Shown here piece by piece: positions 40,679 to 53,909 of a stretch of DNA of 64,000 nt. The stretch covers positions 8,184,001 to 8,248,000 of the forward strand of contig OU612073.1 of assembly GCA_914767715.1 (NCBI GenBank), given 5' to 3'. This DNA is from Membranipora membranacea. Lineage: Eukaryota; Bryozoa; Gymnolaemata; Cheilostomatida; Membraniporidae. A program made the position numbers and the translations under genes. Within the stretch, counting starts at the first letter, position 1. The number at the start of each line of letters is the position of its first letter. The notes below the pieces were generated by a model. The model saw nothing but the letters and a program-made list of their open reading frames with translations. It had not been told where the DNA came from and did not search any database.

Positions 40679-41675
40679 AATTACTACAGTAGCGGCATTT
40701 TCAAACAGTCTCAGCACTGCCACTACGGCTATGTCAGCTCAACATACTGGAGAGATTATGGTATACCTTGTCTTCGAAAGTATTGCTAAATTCACTGTTG
40801 ATATTCATAATTATAGTTGAGTTCAGTGACGATCAAGTACAATACTTATTGCCTATATTTGGAGTTGCCCCCAGCTGTCAGCAAAATTGGATCAAATTTG
40901 ATTTATTTTAGTTCAGTTGATGTCATGAGGTAGTTATTTTCTAGAATTTGCTATACCTACATAGAAAAGTGATGGGAAAATATGGGGGTATCTTTGATTG
41001 CATCAATAATTAACTGAAACAGCTGATTGGTGGGAGTCACAGAACGCAAAAAGAAAATAGAAAAATAGTAGTTCTATAGCAGTTGCAAAGAGTTTTATAT
41101 TATATTGTGCGCTAGCTACAGTATCACGAAATTGAACCAAATGCTACCAGTGTCTATCAAACAAGCAGGTTACAGCTATTCCTCGAGCATTGTCGGTGTA
41201 GAAATTGTTGTTCAATTTATCAACACTGATTGGTCAAAGCTTGGTTAATGTCTTTTGTATGTTATGAAAGGCATAGCCCATTGACCTGGTAACACATTGC
41301 ATGGATTTGACATAAAATTACATTTTGACACACTAGAAAATCACTTCATACTACTAGACAACTTACAGTTTTCTTCAGTGCTGTATTTATTATATAGACT
41401 GAGAAACTTCGGCCAGTAATGGGCCCGTCTCACCAGGTTTTGTAAGGAGCAGCAGAACACCCATCTGTTTCATGCAACATTCGTCAATCAGCATTCAACA
41501 TTTGGACTAGGCCAGTATTTATTTGAGGAGCACGGCTGGGCATCAACAGTTATTCTCTAGGATATACAGTTTGCCCCCGCTGCCTTGGAAGCCTCCACCT
41601 GAAATATTGAGCCTAAGATAACTCCTTTGATTTTTTACTACTTGACTCATGCGGTGACAGTATCTAGAGGATTAA

Positions 41676-44600
41676 ATGGCGCAGGAGACAGAAAATTTAC
41701 TGAGCGCCGAGAGCTGTTCTGACAGCGAGTAAGTATTTTGTACCAAACGTACCATTTTAACATTATTTGCCTTGTATCAATTATGTTTTTCTAAGTAGAT
41801 AGGGGGAGCGGGTGTAGCGGGTAGAGGAGCAGCTAACTAGCTATAGAAATATACCAAGGACTGCAAAACTTATTCTCCTTCTGCTCCTTTCTCCAACAGG
41901 TGTAGGCGAAAATTGATTGTCTTTGCACACACCCAAACAGTATCCTCATCTGGCTCTTGAATATAAGGAAGAGCTAGATGGCCGGTGGGTATGGGTTACA
42001 GGTTTAGGGCTTTTGACGTCACAAGGATTTCAGGTTTATCTCCACTTCACTCCAAATTTTCTCTATACACTAATTGGAATAACTCCTAGGATATGATACT
42101 TATAACCCTGAAATTCTGTAAGTAACGTAATGAGCCATGAGATCCCTGTGTACGGCCCTTTAATATAATATCTCTGTACCCCAGAGGTGATGTGACAACG
42201 CTTTCTTTGCATTGAAGACTTTACTTTGCCTTACTTAAAGTGCAACTACAAGGAGAAAAACAACTTTTGCTCATAAAATTGAGTGTATTAAAGCTCACTG
42301 TGTTATATCTGACACTAGGGGTTTTAGAATAGCCGATACAACTAAACTCAATACAATCGATAGAACAGGCTCACCTCAAATCACTGTTACAAATGTCTGA
42401 CTTGCTCAAGCAAGATCTTCTCAGTACAGAGCTATCAGTGGATTGTCCTCTCTACTAGCCGCCAGTCTTCTGGGTGACTCTACAAGTAATATGTGATGGC
42501 TATTAGAATTTGACTAATATTCAATATAGCATTATTCCGGCTCTTAAATGACCTAGTCCCTAGGTCACAGTCTATACTAAAAAACGAAAGATCTCTCGAA
42601 ATAATAATTGATTTACTCTACCGTGTTTCACTATACCACCTGAATGCCGCTCTTCTCTGTATACCAACATCTTATCTATATATAAACAGTGCATATCTTG
42701 GGCTTTGACTGCCCCGGCACCGTAGTCTGGTTTACTGACAAAAGATTTCTTCTATAATATAGCTGTGGGAGGAAAGGTTTTAGTGCATACATAAGAACAT
42801 ACATTTCAATGTGATTGTGGTACAATCCACAATATGATTGCTGCTTTACCATCAAGAGATAATCAACTTTTTCCGATCGCTTGAAACACACGATCAGCAA
42901 GAAATTTGTTTAATATTATATACTATGTGAACTAAATTGGGGATAAATATGATACACTGAGTCATCTATCGTGGGGTGTGAATACGTGCCTCTCTCTCTC
43001 GGTTCAGGCACAATTGAGTGTCTCTGAATTCTGGTGATCCCAGATTTTGACCACATAACCATGGTACCGGGTACTCATGTCTTGGGCGTTGTAACGATAG
43101 GCTCATCACTTAGCTGATACTGATTTCTTATATCGGCACGTAGACAAATTCTTTGTGGTGAAGATCATGATTACGTCTCATGATGGTACCCCCATCGTAG
43201 ACTAATCAAACAGTGGGTGGTTATATATGTATATATGTATATTTATATTATTTAGAGATATACCTACAGGGGAACAAATGATTATATATTCCATAGTCTG
43301 TATAGTATATGATGTATATGTCACATATATTATATTTCTGGGTACAAGTCCTAAGGGCTTATTCTTCTCCAGAATAAAAATGGAATATATATATACCCAC
43401 ACTGTTATTTTCGGTATGTCATGTTGTCTTACTTAGTCATAGCCATAGACAGTGTTGACTTCAATATTGATGCTATTTTTATAACTCATACATTTTTCTT
43501 ACCAAAATTCTTCCAGGAGCCCTTTTATTCTGACCCAGCAAGTGTCATTCAGGCAAGTATTGCAGCATGTCTGCAAGGGTTATGTACCATAGGACTGCCG
43601 CACCCCCCCACCCACACCGAGCCCAAAATCTGGAACTGCGGCAGTCCTATGTTATGTACAGTTTAATGTTACATAACATAAAAATATGATGGTATAAAAT
43701 TCAGACATAACCAAATAACATTAGCCCTCATATGAAACTGTCATCATCCACTAATTTGTAACATGACTGATTTAACCTGTATTATTTTGGGATATCATTT
43801 TCTACCATTTTCATTTAATCAGTTTGAATGATCACTCACACATAATATTCTCAGCAGACTTTGCCAAAATCTACGCAGTGATCTTGTGCACTTTCGCAAA
43901 AATTGACTTTGCATACAAATATGTCGGCAACCAGTACTCCGATTTGTATTCCGTTTTTATCATCATACACGCAGTAACAAAGATTTTCCTAAAATTAAAA
44001 GAAGCCCCACAAAATAATAATTAATTACGAATAATTAAAAATTACCTGTTCAAATATGAAATGGACAACATTTCTAAAACAGCTGGGAGGAAAAAACCTT
44101 CATAAATTAATTTAATGTGATCTATCTCACCATACGATCAATGTGCTTGTTGATTGGATTAAGCATACATGATTGGATTAAGCATACAAGAGATAATCCA
44201 CTGTTAATCCCGATGACAGCACCTTAATCAGCTGCCTGTATATCCATGCTGTGTCAGTTTGAGGAAGACAAATTTAACTCAGCTTCAGCAGACACAGCTG
44301 AACTTTATGACAAAAAAAACTATGAATCTCTACCTGTCTTAGAACAAGAGTAAATCAGAGATTAGCAAGGATTAATAAATCTTGAGTAAAAGTGACCTCA
44401 GCTCATTTTGCATTAAATGAGGGACGATTTGATGACAACCTTTAATTCTATTCAATGAGATTTCAGGTAATAAAATTCACTGCATCAGCTTCTGATCCCA
44501 GCAACGGGCATCCCGATGAATTGAATAGAGATGATGATTCACTCTCTATTCATACCGGTGCAAAATTTATCTACATATTATTAAAAATGAATGAAAGAGG

Positions 44601-47600
44601 CTAGGTATTATGTAACCTTATGTGCAGAGTGTGCTTCGCTTGATGGTAAAGATTTAACCGCTGCTGTGTAGGTTTTGATCAGATTGAAAAGTGTGCCGAC
44701 ATGCACAAGATCACTGTGTATAGGCTGACTCAAAACTTACACAACATGATTGATAGAGGTCCTAACTTAAATCTATTAGTTTTTGTCATTGTAATTTTGG
44801 ATTATAAATACATTATAAGATACTTGCTCTACATGATGTGACAAAAACAAAAAAGCATAGCATAAAAAAACTTAATCTTTATTTATTTGAAGTGAAAAGC
44901 TATAATCTAATCAGATCTGGTATTATCAATTTTTAGAGACTTTGTTAGCCAATGTGTTTGCTAGCCTTCTTTTTTTAGCGTGTTTTACAAACAAGGCCCT
45001 GAATTGCCCTCTTGCAAATGAAGAGAAGACAACTTAACAGCGAAGCGAAAGAGTGACGAGTATGTGATCACTTGTTATGTGATACATACAAGCCATGAGA
45101 TTAATTGAGTCATGCTACCCTGTTCAAATCGGAGTTTTGCTTTTTATATCTATACAATTATATGATTGCAGCAGAGGGGAAAGAGAAGTTGATGGATGCT
45201 GTCATAACGGAATTACATGCTGTCACTGTGGTGTAGCTTCACATCCCTATATTGCTGTCGCCATAGCCTTCTTAGCCTTTATGGTGGATGCAGCTCTTGT
45301 CTCAGTAGTAGGTATGAAGCCTCAGTTCTTTTACTGCATATTCCTAATTTGTTAGATGTTCCATTTTTGTCTTCAAATCCGCTTAATCAGTCTGACATCC
45401 AGTTATACTTGAGAGATATGGAATTCCACACACCAATCCAAATCAAAGTCTAGAGTCTAGATCGGTCTTAATCACTGAATATCTCATCAGGAGCAAATTG
45501 GAATCAAATGCGTAAGATATGTATCAAAATCAAAATAATTTCTTTGGAATCCAAGTTTCTACACTGTATGCAATGTTTTTTTTTAACCATTCAAGCATAT
45601 GAGTATAAATTAAATACATTACTGCTGATTGTGAAATGGGTGGGGGGGGGGGGAGGCTTTGGGCGGGCGGCAAGATTCTGGAGTGCTAGGACTAGGTACC
45701 AATTATAAGCACATAAATTGTTAGCGGTTTCTTTAAACTATGAGGGCTGTCAAAAAATGCTCGTACTACAAGAACAAAAGCATATATTGCTGTTTCCATT
45801 ATTTCACTGATGCCTTTATCTAAGTTATCACTCTTTCTTCTTGGCAGATCCAATATTACCGGACATGCTGCGACAGATGGAGCTGACTCCCGATAAGCTA
45901 ACGGTAACCTCTTTCTTTGCTAAACCTCATCCTCTTCCAGCTAATGGTACTGAAAACTTACAGACTCAGCATTCTGTGCAGATCGCCGTGATTGTTGGTA
46001 TGAAACCACTGCTGGAAACTTTTTTCAACATTGCTGCTGGATTTTTGATTGACAGGTAAGTAAAAACGATGATCCTTGTCCCTCTTGTTATGTTATGTTA
46101 TGTCTTTACTACAAATTAAAATATAATGATGTATTTCAATCACAAGGCAAATGTGGACCAATTCAGAATTAGATGAAGCTTATACTAAGAAAAGAAGGTT
46201 AGTATGTTAGCAGCAATGAACTAAACCTGTTCATTGTTAGCAGCCTTGAATTCAGCTATTTCAGACTGTGACATTGACGAACTTTTCTTCCAGCCAAAAT
46301 TTTACACCTCTGAGAAACTTTCAAAATGTTCTTTGTTAAAAAAATTAGAGGGTGAGTTCATTGACCGTCTGGTAAGCTAAAAAAAACCCAAATTTATTAA
46401 CAATACTTTTGCGTCCTGGACCCTTATATTTAGCAGTACTATTTCTAGTTTTCTCTCTAAGAAACTGACATAATTCCAATAAAAAGGTAACACCTTTCAT
46501 ACTCATATTGGTTCATATCAGAGGTTGTTCAAAACATTCTGGTTATATAATGTGCTACTAGTTTATGTCCTACAAAATTACACATATTAGATAATGAAAA
46601 AGTAGATTAAATTAAATTGACCAAAAACGTGCAGCCATCCCCTTCACTGTGTGTTAGACACTAATGATGTCTAATTGCAAGTTGAATGAACCAGCGTCAA
46701 CATTTTAATTTGTCATGCTATGTTATGTCATTCATAATGATCGGTGAAGGTCTCACTTTTTGAAGACATTGATACCAATGTTACCTCCCATTTTGTAAAA
46801 TCTGATCACGATCTGAGATTTGTGATCAATTGATAACAATTTGGCAGTTTCATTCAATGCAAGATGCAATCATCATCTCAAAAGAGTATTTTCCCACTGG
46901 TTAACTTATCTGCACATATTTTGTTTCGATGGTGAGAGCTGTTTTATTTACAATATTATCCTGTTTTCCGTTTCATCAGTATTGGATTGCTCTCTATTAT
47001 GTCTCATTTTAATGACGTTAGTTTGCCTTTTCCTTTAAATAAATGATGATTAGCAAGGAGTAACAACGGTAGCTGTTACCCTTTGATATTAGATTAGTAA
47101 TGTTGATTAATCAATTGAACATGTGTTCCTAACACTCTAATTTGATTTTTGGTGTAATGCTCTCCTGTAAAAAGATAAGACAATTTGAGGTGAAGAGAAC
47201 AATAACATTATTTGGTCCCAAACTCCCTGATTTAATGCAGTGTCTCAAAAGTAGGATGACTAAGATGAAACATGACTGTTTTACACAAATAACTCTGAAC
47301 AATTCTTAAACAAGCCACAGAGAACGCAATCCTCCAGCCAAAACAAAACTGTTGCCCGCCCATCTGTTGCCTTATTTCTATACTTAGAAACTCAAATTAA
47401 GTACAACTTGGCAGCTTGATTGTGCCACAAGCTTTGGACCAGCTAGAATCGCCTTGACATGCTGGCACTATGGCATTAAGACCAAGGACAATATTAATAT
47501 GCATACTCCATTCTGTTATTAGTGTAGGATATAGACTTCCGATGCTACTTGGCTGTGGATTGAACTTGGTAGCTACGCTATGCTTTGCGTACCTCAGGAA

Positions 47601-50600
47601 TTTTTCTCTACTTGTGATGACACGTGTCCTACAGGCATTGGGCAGCAGCTTATCTGTAGTGGGAGGTAAGTACATTGTACTATACAGGGCGGTAGTGTAG
47701 GAAATGGGAGGTGAAAGTGAAGTAACACCAGATTGGATATTGTAAGCTGTTACTGCAGTTGCAACTGCAGTATGGGATGAGTGCGGGTTTTGAAGTTATA
47801 CGGAGTGGAGAATGACGGATGAACGTTTAGGTCTTTATTGGTGTATTGGCATCGTAAAACTGTAATAAAGATTGTGCTTATAAAGTTTTGGTCTTAGAGA
47901 CAATCGGTGCCATCAATTGGAAGAAAAATAAACATGAAATGTAAATGCAAATTGCATCAAAAACATAAGGCACATTACATCAAAACATACAAACCAAAAA
48001 GACTTTATATTTACCTCAGTGCTCCTTATGGATATTATATCCTTCATTTACTCTATTGCTGATAATAATATAATGACAAAGATGTTCACTCATCTGTCAG
48101 CAAACCCGCACTGAAAGGCAATTATAATTAACGACGCTGGGCCCTGCACTACACTCAGCTATCACAACAAGACAATGGCTCGCGTCACAAATAGCAATTA
48201 CTAGCTAGCCCCCAGACCTGATCCAGGATTGGGGCGCCAATAAATCCCCGCACTGACCCGCAGTCACATAAGCTCTTCATGAGCCCCCAGTGCCCAGCCT
48301 TCAAAGTCTATTGATGATATGAAGAGCAAATGGAAGTCCCAAATTAGCTGATCATATGGAATATTCATCTATAGCATTTTTAGGCCACTCTACTGAGCAT
48401 TCTAGGGGAGGTAGAGCCTGCTATATTTTTTATTGGCTGTGTCACTAATGCCCCTGTTCAGAACTGCAGCATTAACATTCGGGCTTTGACAGCATTTGGT
48501 TCTGACACCTGGGACCTGAGACCGGGCTAGAACACAATGCCGGTCTATGAACATTTATTTCTTGATTAATTTTCCTCATCAAAAACCAAGATAGACAACT
48601 TGAGCAAGAACTGTCAATTTGGGAACCTATTAACAGCACCAGTCCTGTCCCCAACCAAACAGCAAGGTAATGCCAGATACTACTGCTGAGATATTTTTAT
48701 TGGTTGAGCTAATTTATGAGTCTCTATTCATCTGGCAGTCAGCTAACAATATTCAATTGGTCCTACAGATACACACTCAGTAGGTTCATGCTTCTGCTAT
48801 TTGTCATATTAGTACCCTGCATATAGGGAAAGCAGGAAACAGCATGAAAATTGTGCTGGTGTTTTGAATGACTGCAATTATAGTAATTGCAATAATAATC
48901 TTCTCGGCCTATTGGCTAAGATCAAAGTGTCATGGCTAATGGCTGATTAGTGCCTGTTTCAGTTTCTGGCAGCTTACTGCACACTCACAATTAGGAGGTC
49001 CACCATGGCCTCACCTCTAGGATGCATTCTAGTTTTCTAGGATGTATCACACTCTCAGTATGAGGACTCCGGGCAACTTGCGTCCCTCTTTAGGGGCAGC
49101 CCACCCTCTGTTTTGTCATAAACAGGGCTGGTGTTTTGAAAGTATGGTAGCAAAAATAAACAATAAAGGAATCATCATGCTAGGTCAGAGTATTTGACGC
49201 AGAGCTGCCAGAGCTTAGACTTGTTTGTCTCCTCATCAGCTTCCAGGGCTGTAGTGTAGAAAACATGGTAGGGGAGACTAAGTGCAAGATGAGTTCAAAG
49301 CGTCACCAGGAGGGGTGCTGTAAGGTATACTTATGGTATACAAATAGCAAATAGAAATCCGAGATGTGCTGATTCTGACATGGATTATTCAATGATAGTG
49401 ATTTTAGGCCACTTTATTTAGCTTTCTAGGGGAGGCAGTGCCTCCCTGCCTCCCCTAGAAATACGGGCCTGGCTTCTGGTGGCTCCGTTATGGGTTCACC
49501 ATCTGCAAAGAACAGTCCTGTTGAGTGATTTAGCTCTGAATCTAAGGCTAACTTCAGCAGCGAATCTCTGTCCGCCGAGACAGGCTCGGATTGCATCATT
49601 CATCGGCCGATAAATGAATCCATCATATAGTACATAAGTGAACGGAGTAATTTCAATCTTCTATTTCTTTATACCTTGTTATTCATGGAAAGCTGCTCAT
49701 TAGAAATTCATTATTGTATATTCTTTTTCTCTGTTTTAGCGATGGCTTATCTGGCATCTTCCTTCAAAGATGACACAGCAAGACTAAAAGCAGCAAGTAT
49801 AGCTTTCTCTGGGTTCTCTGTGGGCATCGCAGGTAAAACCATAGTTTTGTCTATGGGTAACAAACTCACCGCATCACTATATTAAATTTCATCCAATCAG
49901 ATTCAACCTCTCACAAACCCTGTGTATTTAAATCTCGGAATCCAACTCTGCTTATATATTGCAAACTATTTGGCTAATTGCGTTGCAAGGACTTGCATCA
50001 GACTCTAAACTAAACTGAGCAAACAATTGTTGAAAAGGGGAGAAAACTTCCATAAGTGTAGTCTTTCCAAGATAGACCCATCTGCAAGCTTTAAATCTTT
50101 GCATTTAATAGTTAAAATTTTACTCTATTACATAGGCGGCTATACAATGGGAAGCTTTCTCTATCAGTTTTGCTCCACCGAGTGCCCTTTTCTGGTGATA
50201 GCAGGTCTCAACCTTATCGATGCATGTTTGCGGATGACAATGTTATCTTCAAATACGAGAACCTATCCTAGTAAAACGTCTGGTTTACAGAATGCCAGGT
50301 CACTTCTCACAGATCCACTAATTATTGTCACATTATGTAAGTATTGGCTTAAAATTATACTACTGGGTCTTTCAATGCGAAACAACAGAAATCGCAATCT
50401 GATCACTCACGTACTGATGGAGCGATACCTGCTAGGCTCTCGCTCCCAAATCGCTCAGTCATTGATGGAGATATAACATTCTGAGTGAGCAATTTGGGAA
50501 CGAATTTGTCTATTTGAAAGACTAATCGGGTGATTTGATAGTGATAACTTGCTTTAGTAAAGCATCGCTCTTTCTTATTGAAAGACCCCCCTGGTTTACA

Positions 50601-53239
50601 AAAATGAGAATCAATGCGGGGCAGAGAATTTTAATCTGCTATGCAGACATAAGACTGCTGCCATCAGGAGTTTGAGTATTAGAGCTGTGTTGATTGGAGC
50701 GACTTAAGTGCTCCACCAACAGCTACTTGTTCCAGATCACACAAGCTGTGCTGACTGAATATCTATGATATACAATAACCTCACTCGCATGATACTTTGG
50801 AAGGCTAAATGAATGTCTGTCCCGTTCTCGTATTGGTTGCTGTCATGAAACAAAAAAAATTGATATGATTGCATTGCACCAAACTTAATTCCAGCAAACC
50901 GATTTTTGAATATTAATCCTTTTTTACAGTAATAAATTTCATGCAGAAGTTTTGTATGGGAGTTTATCTGGGGACAGGCCCTGCTTGGCTGCTGTATACA
51001 TTACATGCTCAACAATGGAATATTGGTATGAATAAAAACCTAGATAGCTTGATTAGGAACAGGTACGAATTCAAGACTGATGATGCTCAGCATGAATAAA
51101 TAGTCTACTGCTAGACTAAAGTTTCTATGGATGATCAGGCTGTTTTCAGCCTGTCCTCTAAAGAGCTGGTGTTTGTGCTTTGCCTATTTTGATACGGAGC
51201 AGGCCGATTTCTTAACATGTTGGAAAACCCAATCTGGAAATTTACTATACTCATAAGAGCATATTGTAATTGCAGCTTATAGCTTCTTCTATCCATACTT
51301 GACATCAACTGTTCACACTATGGTGCAGCCCTATCCCCCTCACCTCTCCCTATTTACTGACCCTTGTGTTACATTACAGGAGTTATTATGGGATGTTCAG
51401 CAGTCCTGATGGTCACTGCTCAGTTCATAGCCGGCAGGTTTTCTAAAATACATAATATCTGGTTACCAGTATTCATAGCTCTACTCCTGATTACAGCTGG
51501 TGTATCATTGGTAAGAAGGTAACGCGCCATGACATCACATGCAAATAAAGTTTTCAATGTAAAATATGACTATTTTAACCATCAGCTATTGCCGTCCAAA
51601 TGTGTTGTTAACGCGCATTGTGGTATAAAACAGTTAACAAAGTGGATTGATCAAACAAAACAGAACATATTTGGTGCTGCTTCAGTATTTTAAATGAGAA
51701 TAGATTTAGAAACTTCCCTGAACTGCTTTGTTTCATACAATTATTCATCCTAAACGAGTCTGGCGCACATTACACAAACGATGTGCTGTCCATTCTCTTA
51801 TCAGACTCTGTAACTTGAGACAGGGCCGTAGTTTAGAAAAAATGGTAGGGGAGGCAAAAGTCAGAGACGCGTCAGAAGCATCACCAGTAAGCTCCTTCCC
51901 CAGCAATTTGAGACATATAATAAGCAAATGGAAATCCCAGAGGAGCTGATTCAAACATGGATTATTCAATTATAGTGTTTTTAGGCGACTCTTTTTAGCT
52001 TTCGAGGGGAGGCACTGCCTCCCTGACTCCCTTAGAACTACGGGCCTGGAAGATATTGATTTGTTGGTCAATGGATCAAATGTCGACTTAACCTGGCCTG
52101 GCCCCTTTGTTGGTGGTCCTCCCCTCCAACCAGCAAAGCTTGTCATGACAGGGTACCCTAACCCCAAAATCACATACCATTTTATATGTTTTTGGTTTAT
52201 TCACAGTATCCTGTGTGCACCAGCCCATGGCAAGTGTTAGCCCCTGAACTCACTGGGTGTATTGGACACGGTATTCTCATGGCGTGCCTCAATCCGATGC
52301 TGTGTCATATAGTGGATATGAGGCATAACTCACAATACGGGCTCATCAATGGGTTTTATACATCTTCCTATAACTTTGCTCTTGGAGTAGGTAAGTGATG
52401 CTTATTGGTTCATTCTTTCATTTTACCCTGAAATGATGTTAAGGAATAACAGCTCAGTTGTGGAAGAACAAAGGAACATCCCAAATCCCTGGACAAGCTG
52501 CTATACGGGCTCGATAATGGATATCAGGGAGTTAGCCTCTCGTGTACAATAAGCAGACAACTCACAAGTTATCAACAATATGTTGAATTTTTATTGTTGT
52601 TTATGGGTATTTTTGTTAATTTGACAAAAATTTTCAAACAAACTAAGATGCTGATACTATGAAAATAGACCAGACTGTGATTTTGTTTTGTTAAACGCCA
52701 TCTTTGGCCCTCACATAGCCATGTGAGAAATTTCATGCAAATCTAGGACAGGAGCATACTACCTAAATGCATATCATATTATACATTATATTTTTACAGG
52801 TCCTTATGTAGGAGGTGGACTTCTAAAAGTGATATCATTCGATTGGTAAGTGGTATTTCAGGCGTATTTCTCGAATGCTAATTTTAAATTGGATAACAAA
52901 CAGTACCAAGGCGTCATTGGCTAACTATGAGTAGATCTCGAACAGCTTGTATTGAAGCTAGCAATGATCTTGGGGTTTTGATAGAAGTTAATGACATCTT
53001 AAGGTTCTGCCCTATGACTTTGATTTTACATCTCTTGGCATTCCATGACAGCTTTTGGTGGAAGATGCTGCTGAGCCTCATACAACTTGATAATGTGTGA
53101 CTTTCTGCTTGTTTTATTTTACAGGTTATTCTGGGGCTTGGGTATAGTTATGGTGTTCTTCAGTTTTTCTGCCCTTTCCTGGAGGAATATACCTAAACAT
53201 CAGGAAACCCTATCAGATGAAGACCCAGGTAGCAGCTGA
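41676..53239 (+). CDS. Gene B: divergent SLC18-like (VMAT/VAChT-related) MFS transporter, 11 exons, 469 aa
   Basis: Exons: 41676-41728, 45172-45311, 45848-46055, 47523-47665, 49740-49832, 50136-50336, 50930-51025, 51380-51510, 52207-52390, 52800-52845, 53125-53239 (1410 nt, in frame, GT-AG throughout). The start ATG is directly preceded by an in-frame TAA at 41673-41675. Exons 4, 5, 7, 8, 9 and 10 have exactly the lengths found in gene A (143, 93, 96, 131, 184, 46). The N-terminus carries ETENLL, an acidic dileucine motif, followed by a Cys-rich stretch before TM1. TM1 keeps Asp57 (VMAT2 D33) and TM2 keeps K117 and N125, with E121 where VMAT2 has Gln. N97 is a luminal sequon. TM7, TM10 and TM11 have L293, M380 and T407 at the VMAT2 E312, D399 and D426 positions. 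At the exon 3/4 join the MFS motif-A Arg is replaced (DSVGYRLP). The C-tail is short. Family placement is firm; substrate is unknown. Confidence 0.88.
43588..43651. mobile_element. 64-bp hairpin mini-element with 8-bp target duplication, in intron 1 of gene B
   Basis: Ends CATAGGACTGCCGCA and TGCGGCAGTCCTATG are perfect 15-bp inverted repeats. TTATGTAC flanks both sides exactly (43580-43587 and 43652-43659). The interior is about 34 bp and C-rich. Size and 8-bp duplication fit a very small hAT-type MITE. Confidence 0.75.
47682..48432 (+). mobile_element. MITE family M1, copy 4, split by a later insertion, in intron 4 of gene B
   Basis: The left end CAGGGCGGTAGTGTAGGAAA is at about 47682. The family's right part (TTTTTAGGCCACTCTACTGAGC, then TCTAGGGGAGGTAGAG) resumes only at about 48305-48425. 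The roughly 550 bp between them contain a GTGCGGGTTTT / AAACCCGCAC inverted pair, so a second element seems to have inserted. Boundaries are approximate. Confidence 0.45.
49244..49471 (+). mobile_element. MITE family M1, copy 5, with 5-bp target duplication, in intron 4 of gene B
   Basis: The termini are CAGGGCTGTAGTGTAGAAAA and GAAATACGGGCCTG. GCTTC flanks both sides (49239-49243 and 49472-49476). This copy and copy 7 set the target-duplication length of the family at 5 bp. Confidence 0.75.
50363..50594. mobile_element. MITE family M2, copy in intron 6 of gene B
   Basis: Ends CTGGGTCTTTCAATGCG and TTATTGAAAGACCCCCCTGG are inverted repeats. A second copy with the same ends and similar internal AATTTGGGAA and GATAGTGAT blocks lies at 22206-22427. 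No clear target duplication. Confidence 0.6.
51821..52048 (+). mobile_element. MITE family M1, copy 6, in intron 8 of gene B
   Basis: This copy has full-looking ends: CAGGGCCGTAGTTTAGAAAA and TTAGAACTACGGGCCTG. The flanks (TGAGA and GAAGA) match only partly, so the target duplication has decayed or the ends have shifted. Confidence 0.7.
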
Positions 53240-53758
53240 TACACGGACGCCGACACTGACCACATTTTAACTCAGGAACCATAGTTTCTTTTGTGGAGAG
53301 ACAAATCCAAAAATTCATATACATAAAATCTTGTCACAGTGCCAATGTAGGCTGCATGATGTTTTTAGCATTTTCAACTGATTCTTTATAATGTAGGACA
53401 TATTCTTCAATACATGAGTGGATGACCTAAGCCTTATTCATGCTGCCGATTATTCTATTTGCTTATAGGGCCACTGCGATATGAACGTTTGTAGATTTTC
53501 CATGACATAAAAAAGCATAAACTTGCCATAAGTCTATGTATAAATGTTACTACGCAGATGAAACATATACTTTTATTCATTTTCTTCATATGAGGCCATG
53601 GACCAAAGTGAAGAAAGTGCAGAAGTTCTTTTGTGACTGCAAACCATTTTCATTAATTTTGGCGGAAAAATCTACACATTCCAACTTTTATATTTTTGAA
53701 GCTTTTTTAGTGAAATAGGCTAGATTTTGTGATTGACTCACCCTTGGCAACGTTCCTT

Positions 53759-53877
53759 AATAAACCAACTTTTTTTTGCAAGTCCGCTGTTACGTCATGG
53801 AAGAACCATTGTGCTTTTTTTCACTTTCAATATTTTTTCGTCTAGGCCGCACCAAATTTATAATAAAATAGTGATCT
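53759..53877 (+). terminator. Polyadenylation signals of gene B
   Basis: Two AATAAA hexamers (53759-53764 and 53872-53877) lie 520 and 633 nt after the gene B stop. The second is followed by a GT-rich stretch. Either would end a 3' UTR of ordinary length. Confidence 0.5.
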
Positions 53878-53909
53878 TGATGAATTCACCTGTGTGATGT
53901 CCTTCTAAC

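Noticed and set aside
30611-53239. Assignment of genes A and B as true VMAT or VAChT orthologues
   Set aside because: The acidic TM7, TM10 and TM11 residues typical of both are absent, so a functional name would overreach.
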